NCBI GenBank assembly: GCA_009701885.1
Contig: WLJH01000015.1
Coordinates: 1 to 64,000, forward strand
Direction of reading: 5' to 3'
Origin: Actinomycetota bacterium
GTDB lineage: Bacteria; Actinomycetota; Actinomycetes; Propionibacteriales; Nocardioidaceae
DNA length: 64,000 bases
In this document: in pieces, positions 1 to 8,062 of the stretch
Layout: each line of letters starts with the position of its first letter
Position numbering within the stretch: the stretch's first letter is position 1
Notes under the pieces: model-generated
Databases searched by the model: none
Seen by the model: the letters and a program-made list of their open reading frames with translations, nothing else
Told to the model about the DNA's origin: nothing
Made by a program: the position numbers and the translations under genes

Positions 1-902
1 CCCGCGGCGGCCGCGCCGTCGGCGGCACCCGCACCTGCCGGGTCGCGCAGGGCGGCGGCGAGGGCTCCGGCCCCGGCGTACCGCTCGGCCGGGTCCTTGG
101 CCAGGGCGCGCATGACGACCGCTGCGAGGGGGGCGGGGACGCTCGCGGGGAGGGCCGGCGGCTCCTGGTTGAGGTGCGCGAGCGCGGTCGCGACCGGAGA
201 GCCGGCATCGAAGGGGCGTCGCCCGGCCAGGCACTCGTAGGCCACGACGCCGAGGGAGTAGACGTCGGAGGCCTCGGTGGCGGTGCTGCCGCGGGCCTGC
301 TCGGGGGAGAGGTACTGCGGGGTGCCCATGACCTGGCCGGTCTGGGTGAGGCTGACGCTGTCGGCGGCCCGGGCGATGCCGAAGTCGGTGACCTTGACCT
401 GCCTGTCGGGGGTGACGAGCAGGTTGGCCGGCTTCACGTCGCGGTGGACGATGCCGGCGGCGTGCGCGGCCGCGATCGCGTCGGCGGCCTGGGCCATGAG
501 GGCGGCGGCCGCACCGGGGTCCATGGGCGAGCCAGGGCGCAGCAGCGCGGACAACGGCTGGCCCTCGACGAGCTCCATGACGAGGTAGGGCCGGGGGACA
601 CCCGACCCGTCGACGGACTGCGCCTCGCCGAAGTCGAAGACCGCGGCGATGCCGGGGTGGTGCAGGGAGGCGGCGTGCCGGGCCTCGGTCTCGAACCGGC
701 TGCGGAAGGAGGGATCGTCGGCGTACTCGCGCTTGAGCACCTTGACCGCGACGGTCCGGCCCAGGGTGGTGTCCCGGGCGCGCCACACCTCGCCCATGCC
801 GCCGGTGGCGATCCGGGACTCGAGGAGGTAGCGCCGGGCGTCGTCGGCGAACTCGCCGGCACCACCGAGAGAGCTGTCGGACGGGCTGTCGGGCGGGGTC
901 AC
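1..902 (-). CDS. pknA: Ser/Thr protein kinase, PknA/PknB type (3' end outside window)
   Basis: Eukaryotic-type Ser/Thr kinase; about 300 codons are present and the C-terminus runs off the left edge. Visible are a Gly-rich loop (ATGGMGEVWRAR, about residues 22-33), the catalytic Lys in VAVKVLK (about K54), the catalytic loop HRDVKPAN (153-160), DFG (about 173) and the activation-segment GTPQYLSPEQ. The GTG start at 902 overlaps the pbpA stop as GTGA, so the two are translationally coupled. In related actinobacteria this operon ends pbpA-pknA-pknB, which makes pknA the likely identity by position; any transmembrane or PASTA region would lie outside the window. It probably phosphorylates cell-wall and FHA proteins and is opposed by PstP. 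Confidence 0.9.
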   Translation of the reverse strand, partial: MTPPDSPSDSSLGGAGEFADDARRYLLESRIATGGMGEVWRARDTTLGRTVAVKVLKREYADDPSFRSRFETEARHAASLHHPGIAAVFDFGEAQSVDGSGVPRPYLVMELVEGQPLSALLRPGSPMDPGAAAALMAQAADAIAAAHAAGIVHRDVKPANLLVTPDRQVKVTDFGIARAADSVSLTQTGQVMGTPQYLSPEQARGSTATEASDVYSLGVVAYECLAGRRPFDAGSPVATALAHLNQEPPALPASVPAPLAAVVMRALAKDPAERYAGAGALAAALRDPAGAGAADGAAAA

Positions 903-2401
903 CGGTTGATCACCGCTTCCATGATGGCCTTCGCGATCGGGCCGCCCAGCAGGCCGCCCGCGATCTCGCCGCGCTCGATGCCCGGGGCCTCCTGGATCAT
1001 CACCGCGACGGCGACCTCCGGGTCGTCGGCCGGGGCGAAGGAGACGAACCAGGCGTACGGCGGCACGTCGTCCTGGCCGCTCTGGGCCGTGCCGGTCTTG
1101 CCGGCCACCTGCACGCCGGGGATCGCCGCCGGGCTGGCGGTGCCCTCGTCGACGGTCGCGACCAGCAGGTCGGTGAGCTGGGAGGCGGTGGAGGAGGAGA
1201 CGGCGTCCGAGAGCGCCTCGGGGTCGGTCTGCTCGATCTGCTCGAACTCCGGGCTCTGCACCTCGTCGACGAGGTAGGGCTTCATGACGGTGCCGCCGTT
1301 GGCGATCCCGGCCACGACCATCGCCATCTGCAGCGGCGTGGCGGCCACGTCGAACTGGCCGATGCCGGTCTGCCCGGTCTGCGGCTCGTTGGCCTCCTCC
1401 GGGAAGCGGGAGGTGGCCTGCGGGAGGAGGTCCTCGAAGTACTGCTGGTTGAAGCCGAACAGCTCGGCCTGCTCGCGCATCCGCTCGGCGCCGACCTCGA
1501 TCGCCAGCCGCGCGAAGGTCGTGTTGCACGAGTTGGCCATCGCCTGGGTGAAGGAGACCGTGGTCGCGCCGCACGAGCGGCCCTGGTTGTCGATGAGGCC
1601 GGTGTCGCCGGTGGTCTGCGGCAGCTGGAAGGTGGGCCCGCCGGGGACGTCGTCGCCCTCCTCGTAGAGCCCGTTCTCGATCGCGGCCGCCGCGGTGACG
1701 ACCTTGAAGGTCGAGCCCGGGGGCAGCGTGGTCTGGATGGCGCGGTTGAGCAGCGGCTGGGCCGGGTCGGCGTCGAACTCGTCGCCGGCGGCGCTGACCT
1801 CGGTGAGGTCGTGGCTGGCCAGCCGGTTGGGGTCGAACGTCGGCAGCGAGACCATCGCCAGCACCTTGCCAGTGCGCGGCTCCAGCGCCACGACCGCCCC
1901 CTGTCCCTCGGGGCCGAGCACGGCGCGCAGGCCGTCGAAGGCGGCCCGCTGGGCAGCGGGGTCGAGGGTGAGCGCGACGTTGCCGCCCTCGGAGGTCTCC
2001 CCGCTGAGCAGGTCGACCAGGCGGGTCACGAAGAGCCGGTCGTCGTCGCCGCTGAGCAGGTCGTCCTGGGTCTGCTCGATCCGACGCTGGCAGGTGCTGC
2101 AGGCGCCGGACTGGGCGTTGAAGTAGTTGTACCAACCGGTGACGTGGGCGTAGGCGAGCGGCTGGGAGTAGGTCCGCTGGTACTCGAAGCGGTCGTCGGA
2201 GGGCACCGACTCCGCCACCGGCTCGCGGCCCACGAGGATCGCCCCGCGCGGCTGGGAGAAGGCGGCGTCGACGGCGCGGCGGTTGCGGCCGTCGTCGCCG
2301 AGGGAGTCGGCCCGCCAGTACTGCAGGTAGGTCACGTTGGCCATCAGCGCCAGGAAGAGGACGAGGAAGGCCACCGAGATGGTGCGGATCGGCTTGTTCA
2401 T
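899..2401 (-). CDS. pbpA: Penicillin-binding protein, class B transpeptidase
   Basis: 500 residues. A single N-terminal membrane anchor (about 8-27) is followed by a dimerisation domain and a transpeptidase domain with all three active-site motifs: STFK at 230-233 (nucleophile S230), SCN at 291-293 and KTGT at 435-438. It cross-links peptidoglycan outside the membrane and is expected to partner the SEDS protein encoded just upstream. Two Cys pairs (C101/C104 region and C277/C292) are possible extracytoplasmic disulfides. The ATG start overlaps the rodA stop as ATGA, and the stop overlaps the kinase start. Order and size match mycobacterial PbpA. Confidence 0.95.
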   Translation of the reverse strand: MNKPIRTISVAFLVLFLALMANVTYLQYWRADSLGDDGRNRRAVDAAFSQPRGAILVGREPVAESVPSDDRFEYQRTYSQPLAYAHVTGWYNYFNAQSGACSTCQRRIEQTQDDLLSGDDDRLFVTRLVDLLSGETSEGGNVALTLDPAAQRAAFDGLRAVLGPEGQGAVVALEPRTGKVLAMVSLPTFDPNRLASHDLTEVSAAGDEFDADPAQPLLNRAIQTTLPPGSTFKVVTAAAAIENGLYEEGDDVPGGPTFQLPQTTGDTGLIDNQGRSCGATTVSFTQAMANSCNTTFARLAIEVGAERMREQAELFGFNQQYFEDLLPQATSRFPEEANEPQTGQTGIGQFDVAATPLQMAMVVAGIANGGTVMKPYLVDEVQSPEFEQIEQTDPEALSDAVSSSTASQLTDLLVATVDEGTASPAAIPGVQVAGKTGTAQSGQDDVPPYAWFVSFAPADDPEVAVAVMIQEAPGIERGEIAGGLLGGPIAKAIMEAVINR

Positions 2402-3804
2402 CGAGCCACCCGGATCACCTGGGTGTCCTGGTCACCGGCGTCGTCGGCCGCCGTGAGCTCGGGGACCGGGCGGCGGGCCAGGTCGGAGACCCGCAGTAGC
2501 AGCGCGATGATCACCCAGTTCGCGACCAGCGACGACCCGCCGTAGGACAGGAAGGGCGTGGTGAGGCCGGTGAGCGGGATCAGACCGGTCACCCCACCGA
2601 TGACCACGAAGACCTGCAGGGCGAAGACCGAAGCCAGGCCGGTGGCCAGCAGCTTGCCGAAGCCGTCGCGGGAGATCAGCGCCGCCCGCAGGCCGCGCTC
2701 GACGATGAGGCCGTAGAGCACCAGCACGGCCATCATCCCGGTCAGCCCGAGCTCCTCGCCGATCGCGGCCATGATGAAGTCGGACTCCGCGAACGGCACC
2801 CGGCCGGGGTCGCCGCCGCCGAAGCCGCGGCCCAGCAGCCCGCCCCAGGCCATGCCGAAGGTCGCCTCGACCGGCTGGAAGGCCGTGTCGTTGGTGCCGG
2901 GGCCGTAGTAGTCGAACGGGTTCAGCCACACGTTGACGCGGGTCTGGACGTGGCTGAACAGCTGCCAGGCCACCAGCGCGCCGCCGAGGAAGAGCCCCCC
3001 GCCGACGACCAGCCAGCCGGCGCGCTCGGTGGCGACGTACAGCATGAAGAGGAAGAGGCCGAAGAACAGCAGGCTGGAGCCGAGGTCGCGCTGGAAGACC
3101 AGGATGCCGAGGCTGATCAGCCACATGCCGAGGATCGGGCCGAGGTCACGACCGCGCGGCAGGTCCACCAGCAGCAGCCGGCGACCGGCCAGGGCCAGCG
3201 CGTCGCGGTGCAGCACGAGGTAGCCGGCGAAGGCGATCACCAGCAGCACCTTGGCGACCTCGCCGGGCTGCATGCCGACCGGGCCCAGGCGGACCCAGAT
3301 GCGGGCGCCCCGGACCTCGTTGCCGATCAGCGGCAGCATCGGCATGAGCAGCAGCACGATCGCGGCCAGGCCCGAGGTGTAGGTGAAGCGGGTGAGGACG
3401 CGGTGGTCGCGCAGCAGCACCAGGGTGCCGACGAAGAGCCCGACGCCGATCGTCATCCACACCAGCTGCTGGGCGGCGAACCCGGTGTCCTCGGTGAGGT
3501 CGAGACGGTGGATCACGGCCAGGCCGAGCCCGTTGAGGGCGGCCACGACGGGGAGCAGCACCGGGTCGGCGTACGGCGCGACGAGGCGTACGACGACGTG
3601 CGCGCCGACCACGAGGGCGGCCAGCCACCCGCCGTACCCGATGAGGTCGGTGGGGACGGCACCCTCGACTCCCACCCCGACGGCGGCGTAGGCGCCGATG
3701 CCGACGGCCAGGGCGAGCACGAGCAGGAAGAGCTCCGCGCCGCGGCGGCGGCGGTGCACGAAGCCGAGGATCGGGTTGCCGGTCGTCTGCGACACGCCGC
3801 TCAC
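2398..3804 (-). CDS. rodA: SEDS peptidoglycan polymerase RodA/FtsW
   Basis: 468-residue polytopic membrane protein with the SEDS signatures: a segment reading AKVLLVIAFAGYL, the NPFDYYGPG loop, the AIGEELGL motif and the C-terminal TPFLSYGGSS motif. SEDS proteins polymerise lipid II glycan chains with a cognate class B PBP, here the following pbpA. The frame stays open far upstream through pstP, so the start is not set by length. GTG at 3804 overlaps the pstP stop (GTGA) and gives a normal N-terminus; a second GTG at 3795 is possible. Confidence 0.92.
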   Translation of the reverse strand: MSGVSQTTGNPILGFVHRRRRGAELFLLVLALAVGIGAYAAVGVGVEGAVPTDLIGYGGWLAALVVGAHVVVRLVAPYADPVLLPVVAALNGLGLAVIHRLDLTEDTGFAAQQLVWMTIGVGLFVGTLVLLRDHRVLTRFTYTSGLAAIVLLLMPMLPLIGNEVRGARIWVRLGPVGMQPGEVAKVLLVIAFAGYLVLHRDALALAGRRLLLVDLPRGRDLGPILGMWLISLGILVFQRDLGSSLLFFGLFLFMLYVATERAGWLVVGGGLFLGGALVAWQLFSHVQTRVNVWLNPFDYYGPGTNDTAFQPVEATFGMAWGGLLGRGFGGGDPGRVPFAESDFIMAAIGEELGLTGMMAVLVLYGLIVERGLRAALISRDGFGKLLATGLASVFALQVFVVIGGVTGLIPLTGLTTPFLSYGGSSLVANWVIIALLLRVSDLARRPVPELTAADDAGDQDTQVIRVAR

Positions 3805-5219
3805 CTGCCCTCGGACCGGGCGGACCCGGAGGAGCCGGAGCCGGAGGAGCCGGAGCCGGTCTCGCCCGAGGCGTCGGTGGGCTCCGCGCTCATCTGGCGG
3901 GCGAGGTTCTCCACGATGGTGCGGGCGTCCTCGAGGTCGTCGGCGGCGACGCCCTCGCGCACGCCGTTGGCGACGAACTCCGGGAGCCGGTCGAGGGTGA
4001 CGTTGGTCGACTCGTAGGGCTCGGAGAGCTCCACGCCGGGCAGCGAGAGGTCGACGCCGCGGAAGATCTGGACCTGGCCGTCGACCTCGCCGACGTAGTA
4101 CTGCTGCTGGCTCCAGGTGTACGCCGCCGCGACGCCCATCCATGCCAGGCCGACCAGCACGAGGGCCAGGAGTGCGCGGCGGGCCCAGGCGAAGCGGCGC
4201 GGGGGACGCGGGGCGTAGCGGACCGCCTCGGGGTCGACCGGGTCGCTGGGGATCGCGTGGACGTCGGCGGGCAGGTCGGGCGGGAGGTCGGCGTCGACGG
4301 CGGGGATCTCGCCGGTGTCGGTGCGGCCCCGGAACAGCCCGCTGCCCAGCGCGTGCCGGTGCGGTCGACGACGGACCTCGGTGGCCGCGCCGACCACCAT
4401 CGGCTGGAGGTCGGCGAGCTCCTCGCTGCGCGCCGCGGCGGCGGCCTCGTCGAGCACGTCGGCGACCAGGCAGGTGACGTTGTCGGTCGAGCCGGCGTCG
4501 AGGGCGCGGCGGACCAGCTCGACGGCGGCGTAGTCGGGGGTGCCGTCGCCGAGGATCGCGAGCAGGTCGTCGTCGTCGAGGGAGGCGGTCGCGCCGTCGG
4601 AGCACACCAGCAGCCGGTCGCCGGGCTGCAGGGCCACGACGAAGAGGTCGGGCTCGGCCTCGTGGATGCCGTCGACGGCCTTGAGGATGAGGTTGCGGTG
4701 CGGGTGGACCCGCGACTCGGCCTCGGTGATCCGGCCCTCGTCGACCAGGCTCTGGACGAAGGTGTGGTCGCTGGTCAGCCGGCTGATCTCGCCCTCGCGC
4801 AGGAGGTAGGCGCGGCTGTCGCCGACGTGGCCGACGCCGACCTGGCGGCCGTCGAAGTGCAGGACGGTGGCGGTGGTGCTCGTGCCGTTGAGGGCGGGGT
4901 CCTCGTCGACGACCTCGCCGATCCGGTCGTGCGCGCGGTGCAGCGCGCCGCCGACGCGGCCGAGCAGCTCGTCGGCCTCGAGCGGGCCCGGAGGCTCGTC
5001 GTCGAGGCGGCGCAGCTGCTGGACGGCCACGCTGGAGGCGATGTCGCCGCGCATCGCGCCGCCGACGCCGTCGCAGACGGTGAGCAGCCACGGCCCGGCG
5101 TACCCGGAGTCCTGGTTGTCCTTGCGCACCCGCCCGACGTCGGAGATCGCCGACCAGTGCAGCCGCAGCGTCGCCGGGCCTGCGCTGGTCGGGTCGCTCC
5201 CGCTGCCGGGCTGGCTCAC
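3801..5219 (-). CDS. pstP: PP2C-family Ser/Thr protein phosphatase PstP
   Basis: 472 residues. The N-terminal PP2C domain (about 20-270) carries metal-binding motifs DNQDSGY, CDGVGGAMRGD, GHVGDSRAYL, VCSDGAT and STDNVT. A linker leads to one membrane segment (ALLALVLVGLAWMGVAAAYTW, about residue 350), an extracytoplasmic domain and a Ser/Gly-rich tail (GSGSSGSGSSG). It dephosphorylates the operon-encoded kinases and their targets. GTG at 5219 overlaps the fhaB stop and was chosen because upstream sequence in this frame is compositionally junk. The architecture matches mycobacterial PstP. Confidence 0.93.
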   Translation of the reverse strand: MSQPGSGSDPTSAGPATLRLHWSAISDVGRVRKDNQDSGYAGPWLLTVCDGVGGAMRGDIASSVAVQQLRRLDDEPPGPLEADELLGRVGGALHRAHDRIGEVVDEDPALNGTSTTATVLHFDGRQVGVGHVGDSRAYLLREGEISRLTSDHTFVQSLVDEGRITEAESRVHPHRNLILKAVDGIHEAEPDLFVVALQPGDRLLVCSDGATASLDDDDLLAILGDGTPDYAAVELVRRALDAGSTDNVTCLVADVLDEAAAAARSEELADLQPMVVGAATEVRRRPHRHALGSGLFRGRTDTGEIPAVDADLPPDLPADVHAIPSDPVDPEAVRYAPRPPRRFAWARRALLALVLVGLAWMGVAAAYTWSQQQYYVGEVDGQVQIFRGVDLSLPGVELSEPYESTNVTLDRLPEFVANGVREGVAADDLEDARTIVENLARQMSAEPTDASGETGSGSSGSGSSGSARSEGR

Positions 5220-5689
5220 TTGCGCAGCTCCAGGATCGTCTTGCCGATCCGGACCTGGGTCCCGAGCGTGATCGTGGTCGGCTGCGTGATGCGCACGGTG
5301 CCGACGTAGGTGCCGTTGGTGGAACCGAGGTCCTCGACGAACCACTGGTCGCCGGAGGCGGCGATCCGGGCATGGCGGGTGGAGACGTAGTCGTCGTCGA
5401 GGCGGATCGCGGCGTCGGAGCCGCGGCCGATGAGGACGGGCGCGGCGGCGAGGTCCGCGCGCTCGCCGGCGTTGGCGCCCTCGGTGACCAGGACGTGGGT
5501 GGGGGAGCCGCGGCGCTTGGAGGGGGACTTGGCCTTGGGCTCGCGCCCGCGCGGCTCGGGGGTGCGGGCGGTCTCGGGGACCCGGGCGCCGAACATGTCG
5601 GAGCGGATCACCGAGATGGCGGAGAGGACGAAGATCCACAGGACCGCGAGGTAGGCGATCCGGATGAGCAGCAGGGTCAGCTCAGACAT
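5216..5689 (-). CDS. fhaB: Membrane-anchored FHA-domain protein FhaB/FipA
   Basis: 157 residues: an N-terminal membrane segment (about 5-27), a basic linker with SKRR, then an FHA domain (about 65-157) with GRGSDAAIRLD, STRHARI and LGSTNGTYVG. FHA domains bind phosphothreonine; the mycobacterial orthologue links kinase signalling to divisome proteins. ATG at 5689 overlaps the end of fhaA by 8 bp, and the stop overlaps the pstP GTG start. Confidence 0.93.
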   Translation of the reverse strand: MSELTLLLIRIAYLAVLWIFVLSAISVIRSDMFGARVPETARTPEPRGREPKAKSPSKRRGSPTHVLVTEGANAGERADLAAAPVLIGRGSDAAIRLDDDYVSTRHARIAASGDQWFVEDLGSTNGTYVGTVRITQPTTITLGTQVRIGKTILELRK

Positions 5690-6389
5690 CGTCGCGCACC
5701 AGCCTCACGCGCAGCACGGTGTTGCCGATCTTCACCTCGGTGCCGTCGTCGGCGACCGAGCGGCTCATCTTCTGCCCGTCCACGAGCATCCCGTTGGTCG
5801 AGCCGAGGTCACGCACGTCGACCTTGATCCGGTCGCCGGAGGCGTCGACCCGGAACTCCACGTGCTGACGGCTCACGCCCGGGTCGTTGATGCGGACGTC
5901 GGCGTCGGTGCCGCGACCCACGACGACCCCCGGCGGCAGCAGCGGGTGCTGGGTGCCGTTGACCTCGAGGACGGCGCGCGCGCGGCCGACCTGCGTGTGG
6001 GTGCTGTTGCTGCTCACCTTGGCGGTGGCGCGGCTGCGGACGCGGAAGCGGCCGGTGGTGAGGTCCTCGGCGACCTCGAACTCGATGGTGACCGGTCCGG
6101 GGAAGGAGTAGCCGTTGGTCTGGGCGTGCTCGGTGACCTGCTTCTCCAGCTCCGCGGCCATCGCGGTGTCGTACGGCGCCAGCCGGTCGAGGTCGCTCTG
6201 CGCGAGCTCCACGTGGAAGTCGTTGGGCACCAGGCGCCGCTGCCGCGACAGGATCTGGGCGTTGTTGTCGCACTCGCGCTGGAGCGCGGCCGCGATCTCG
6301 ACAGGCTGGACCGCGGAGCGGAAGGCGCGCGCGAAGACCCCGGAGATCATCGTCTCGAGGCGCCGCTCGAAGCGCTGGAGGCTGCTCAT
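5682..6389 (-). CDS. fhaA: FHA-domain protein FhaA with N-terminal DUF3662
   Basis: 235 residues. N-terminal DUF3662 (MSSLQRFERRLETMISG onward, about 1-115), then a C-terminal FHA domain with GRGTDADVRIND, SRQHVEF and LGSTNGMLVDG. The mycobacterial relative has a much longer disordered linker; here the linker is short. ATG at 6389 is preceded by a strong ribosome site (GAGGAGG, 8 nt upstream), so this is the first gene of the operon. FhaA binds phosphorylated partners such as MviN and is a kinase substrate. Confidence 0.93.
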   Translation of the reverse strand: MSSLQRFERRLETMISGVFARAFRSAVQPVEIAAALQRECDNNAQILSRQRRLVPNDFHVELAQSDLDRLAPYDTAMAAELEKQVTEHAQTNGYSFPGPVTIEFEVAEDLTTGRFRVRSRATAKVSSNSTHTQVGRARAVLEVNGTQHPLLPPGVVVGRGTDADVRINDPGVSRQHVEFRVDASGDRIKVDVRDLGSTNGMLVDGQKMSRSVADDGTEVKIGNTVLRVRLVRDDV

Positions 6390-6408
6390 GTCCGACTCCT
6401 CCTCTCTG

Positions 6409-6432
6409 GGTCCTGTGCCGGGTCCTGTGCCG
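6409..6432. repeat. 12-bp direct repeat x2 in the fhaA leader
   Basis: The unit GGTCCTGTGCCG occurs twice head to tail between the fhaA start and the tRNA gene. The roughly 300-bp gap 6390-6691 otherwise holds only promoter-like sequence: a TACCAT hexamer on the minus strand near 6550 could be the operon -10, but I see no clear -35. Confidence 0.6.
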
Positions 6433-6648
6433 GTGGCGGTGCGTGGTCCGGACCGGGGTCTTCCCCGTGCGGCGCCGACCCACGCCACGCGCGGGTGTGA
6501 CGTGCGCGGGCAGGACAGCAGTCGGCGTACGCCGGGTCGGGTGCGATGGTAACGAAGCCGGGCCTCGGCGGTGTCACCCCGCGTGGCGGGCGGGGCCGCG
6601 CTGTGCGGCGGGTGCCGTCAGCCCCACGTCCGGCTCCCTCCCCGCGGT

Positions 6649-6678
6649 TTGGGTCTGCACCGCCGACTGGGATAACCT
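6649..6678 (+). promoter_or_regulatory. Probable promoter of tRNA-Leu
   Basis: TTGGGT at 6649-6654 and TAACCT at 6673-6678 are separated by 18 bp (17 bp if the -10 is read as ATAACC). The -10 lies 13 bp before the mature tRNA 5' end, as expected for a short tRNA leader. Confidence 0.55.
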
Positions 6679-6691
6679 CCAGTCGCTTCAC

Positions 6692-6775
6692 GCGCGAGTG
6701 GCGGAATAGGCAGACGCGCACGGTTCAGGTCCGTGTGTCCGAAAGGACGTGGGGGTTCAACTCCCCCCTCGCGCA
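6692..6775 (+). tRNA. tRNA-Leu (anticodon CAG)
   Basis: 84 nt without an encoded CCA. Acceptor stem GCGCGAG (6692-6698) pairs with CTCGCGC (6768-6774), discriminator A6775. Anticodon stem CACGG/CCGTG encloses loop TTCAGGT with anticodon CAG at 6726-6728. A long variable arm (GTCC GAAA GGAC) marks a class II tRNA, and the T arm is GGGGG-TTCAACT-CCCCC. It reads CTG, the main Leu codon here. Mycobacteria also have a tRNA-Leu gene directly before fhaA. Confidence 0.97.
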
Positions 6776-6784
6776 CGTGAGCGA

Positions 6785-6813
6785 AAGGCCCCGGGTCACC
6801 GACCCGGGGCCTT
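6785..6813 (+). terminator. Hairpin terminator of tRNA-Leu
   Basis: A perfect 13-bp stem (AAGGCCCCGGGTC / GACCCGGGGCCTT) with a 3-nt loop begins 10 bp after the tRNA. There is no long T tract, as is usual in high-GC actinomycetes. Confidence 0.85.
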
Positions 6814-6841
6814 CGTCGTGCCCGGGGCGTGGCCCCCGTGC

Positions 6842-7135
6842 TCAGCGACGTACGTCGACGCGCCCGTCGGGCCGCACCGAGGCTCCCTCGGCGCGCAGCA
6901 GCTCCACGGCCGCGCCCCCGTGGCAGTCGGCGGGCCGGCCGTCGGCACGCACCACCCGCCACCACGCGACCCGGTCGCCGTGCAGCCGCATGACGGTCCC
7001 GACCTGGCGCGGTCCGCCGCGACCCACGACGGCCGCGACGGCGCCGTACGTCGTCACGTGGCCCGGCTGGACGGCGTCGACCACGCGCAGCACCGCCTCG
7101 ACGTACTCCTCGTCCACGTCGCCGCTCGCCTCCAT
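6842..7135 (-). CDS. Alkyltransferase-like protein (ATL, MGMT fold)
   Basis: 97 residues, the DNA-binding half of the O6-alkylguanine-DNA alkyltransferase family: VTTYGAVAAVVGRGGPRQVGTVM is the helix-turn-helix and Arg-finger region. Where true MGMTs have the acceptor Cys motif PCHR, this protein reads AWWRVV. Trp there is the hallmark of ATL proteins, which flag alkylated bases for nucleotide excision repair rather than repairing them. The start codon abuts a 10-bp tandem repeat. Confidence 0.85.
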   Translation of the reverse strand: MEASGDVDEEYVEAVLRVVDAVQPGHVTTYGAVAAVVGRGGPRQVGTVMRLHGDRVAWWRVVRADGRPADCHGGAAVELLRAEGASVRPDGRVDVRR

Positions 7136-7140
7136 CCGCT

Positions 7141-7180
7141 CCGTCCGGCTCCGTCCGGCTCCGTCCGGCTCCGTCCCGCT
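7141..7180. repeat. 10-bp tandem repeat x4 in a divergent promoter region
   Basis: The unit CCGTCCGGCT is repeated at 7141, 7151 and 7161, and the 7171 copy has one change. It lies between the divergently transcribed ATL gene and the SDR at 7285, starting 6 bp from the ATL start codon. One repeat is about one helical turn, so copy-number changes could shift promoter spacing. Confidence 0.85.
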
Positions 7181-7284
7181 CCGTGCTCGGCGTCAGTCTG
7201 CCCGAACGCCGAGGGCGTCCGACCCCAGCGGCTCGTCACCGCCAGATGCGCGCGCCCTGGCCGTCGTCCCTGCAGGATGTCGCC

Positions 7285-8049
7285 ATGCGGATCGCGGTGG
7301 CGGGTGCGACGGGGACGGTGGGCCGGCACGTGGTAGCGGTGGCTGGTGAGCGGGGGCACGAGGTGGTGCCGCTGTCCCGCGCGACGGGCGTCGACCTGAC
7401 GACCGGGACCGGGCTCCCGCAGCGACTGGAGGGTGTCGAGGTGGTCGTCGACGTCGCCAACACCACGGCCCAGTCCCGGCGCGGGGCGGAGGCGTTCTTC
7501 GGCGCGGTCACCGGCGGCCTGCTCGCGGCGGAGCGCGCGGCCGGCGTGGGCCACCACGTGGCGCTCTCGATCATCGGCGTCGACGGCGTGCCGTCGGGCT
7601 ACTACGCCGGCAAGCGGCTGCAGGAGCGGTTGCTGCGCGAGTCGGACCAGCCGTGGAGCCTGCTGCGGGCGGGGCAGTTCCACGAGTTCGGCGAGCAGGC
7701 ACTCGGGTTCGTGCGCGTCGGTCCGTGGTCGCTGGTGCCGGTCATGCGCTCGCAGCCCGTCGCAGCCCGCGAGGTCGCGGAGGCGTTGGTCGCCCTGGTG
7801 GAGCAGGGACCCTCCGGCCGGGTGCCGGACCTGGCCGGCCCGGAGGTGCTCTCGGTCCCGGACATGGCGCGCGAGGTCGCCCGGGTCAAGGCCCTGGGCC
7901 GCCGCGTCGTGGCCGTGCGGCTGCCCGGGGCGGCGGGGCGCGGCATGCGCGACGGGACGCTCACGGCGCAGGGCGACCCGACCGCCACGCTCGCGACCAC
8001 GCCCTTCGCGCAGTGGCTGGCCGAGGAGGCCGCTCGGCCAGGAGGCTGA
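7285..8049 (+). CDS. SDR/NmrA-like NAD(P)-binding protein
   Basis: 254 residues with an N-terminal Rossmann motif MRIAVAGATGTVGRHVV (GATGxxG) and the atypical-SDR pattern VVDVANTT. YYAGKRLQE resembles the YxxxK region but is loosely placed. Proteins of this kind act as redox sensors or as epimerase-like oxidoreductases; the substrate is unknown. ATG at 7285 was chosen because the Rossmann strand begins there; upstream in-frame sequence runs into the tandem repeat. Confidence 0.8.
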   Translation: MRIAVAGATGTVGRHVVAVAGERGHEVVPLSRATGVDLTTGTGLPQRLEGVEVVVDVANTTAQSRRGAEAFFGAVTGGLLAAERAAGVGHHVALSIIGVDGVPSGYYAGKRLQERLLRESDQPWSLLRAGQFHEFGEQALGFVRVGPWSLVPVMRSQPVAAREVAEALVALVEQGPSGRVPDLAGPEVLSVPDMAREVARVKALGRRVVAVRLPGAAGRGMRDGTLTAQGDPTATLATTPFAQWLAEEAARPGG

Positions 8050-8062
8050 GCGGCGCCCCAGG

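Noticed and set aside
2398..5373. A 991-codon minus-strand open frame spanning pstP and rodA
   Set aside because: Only the 3' part (from 3804) has SEDS sequence; the rest is Arg/Pro-rich out-of-frame pstP.
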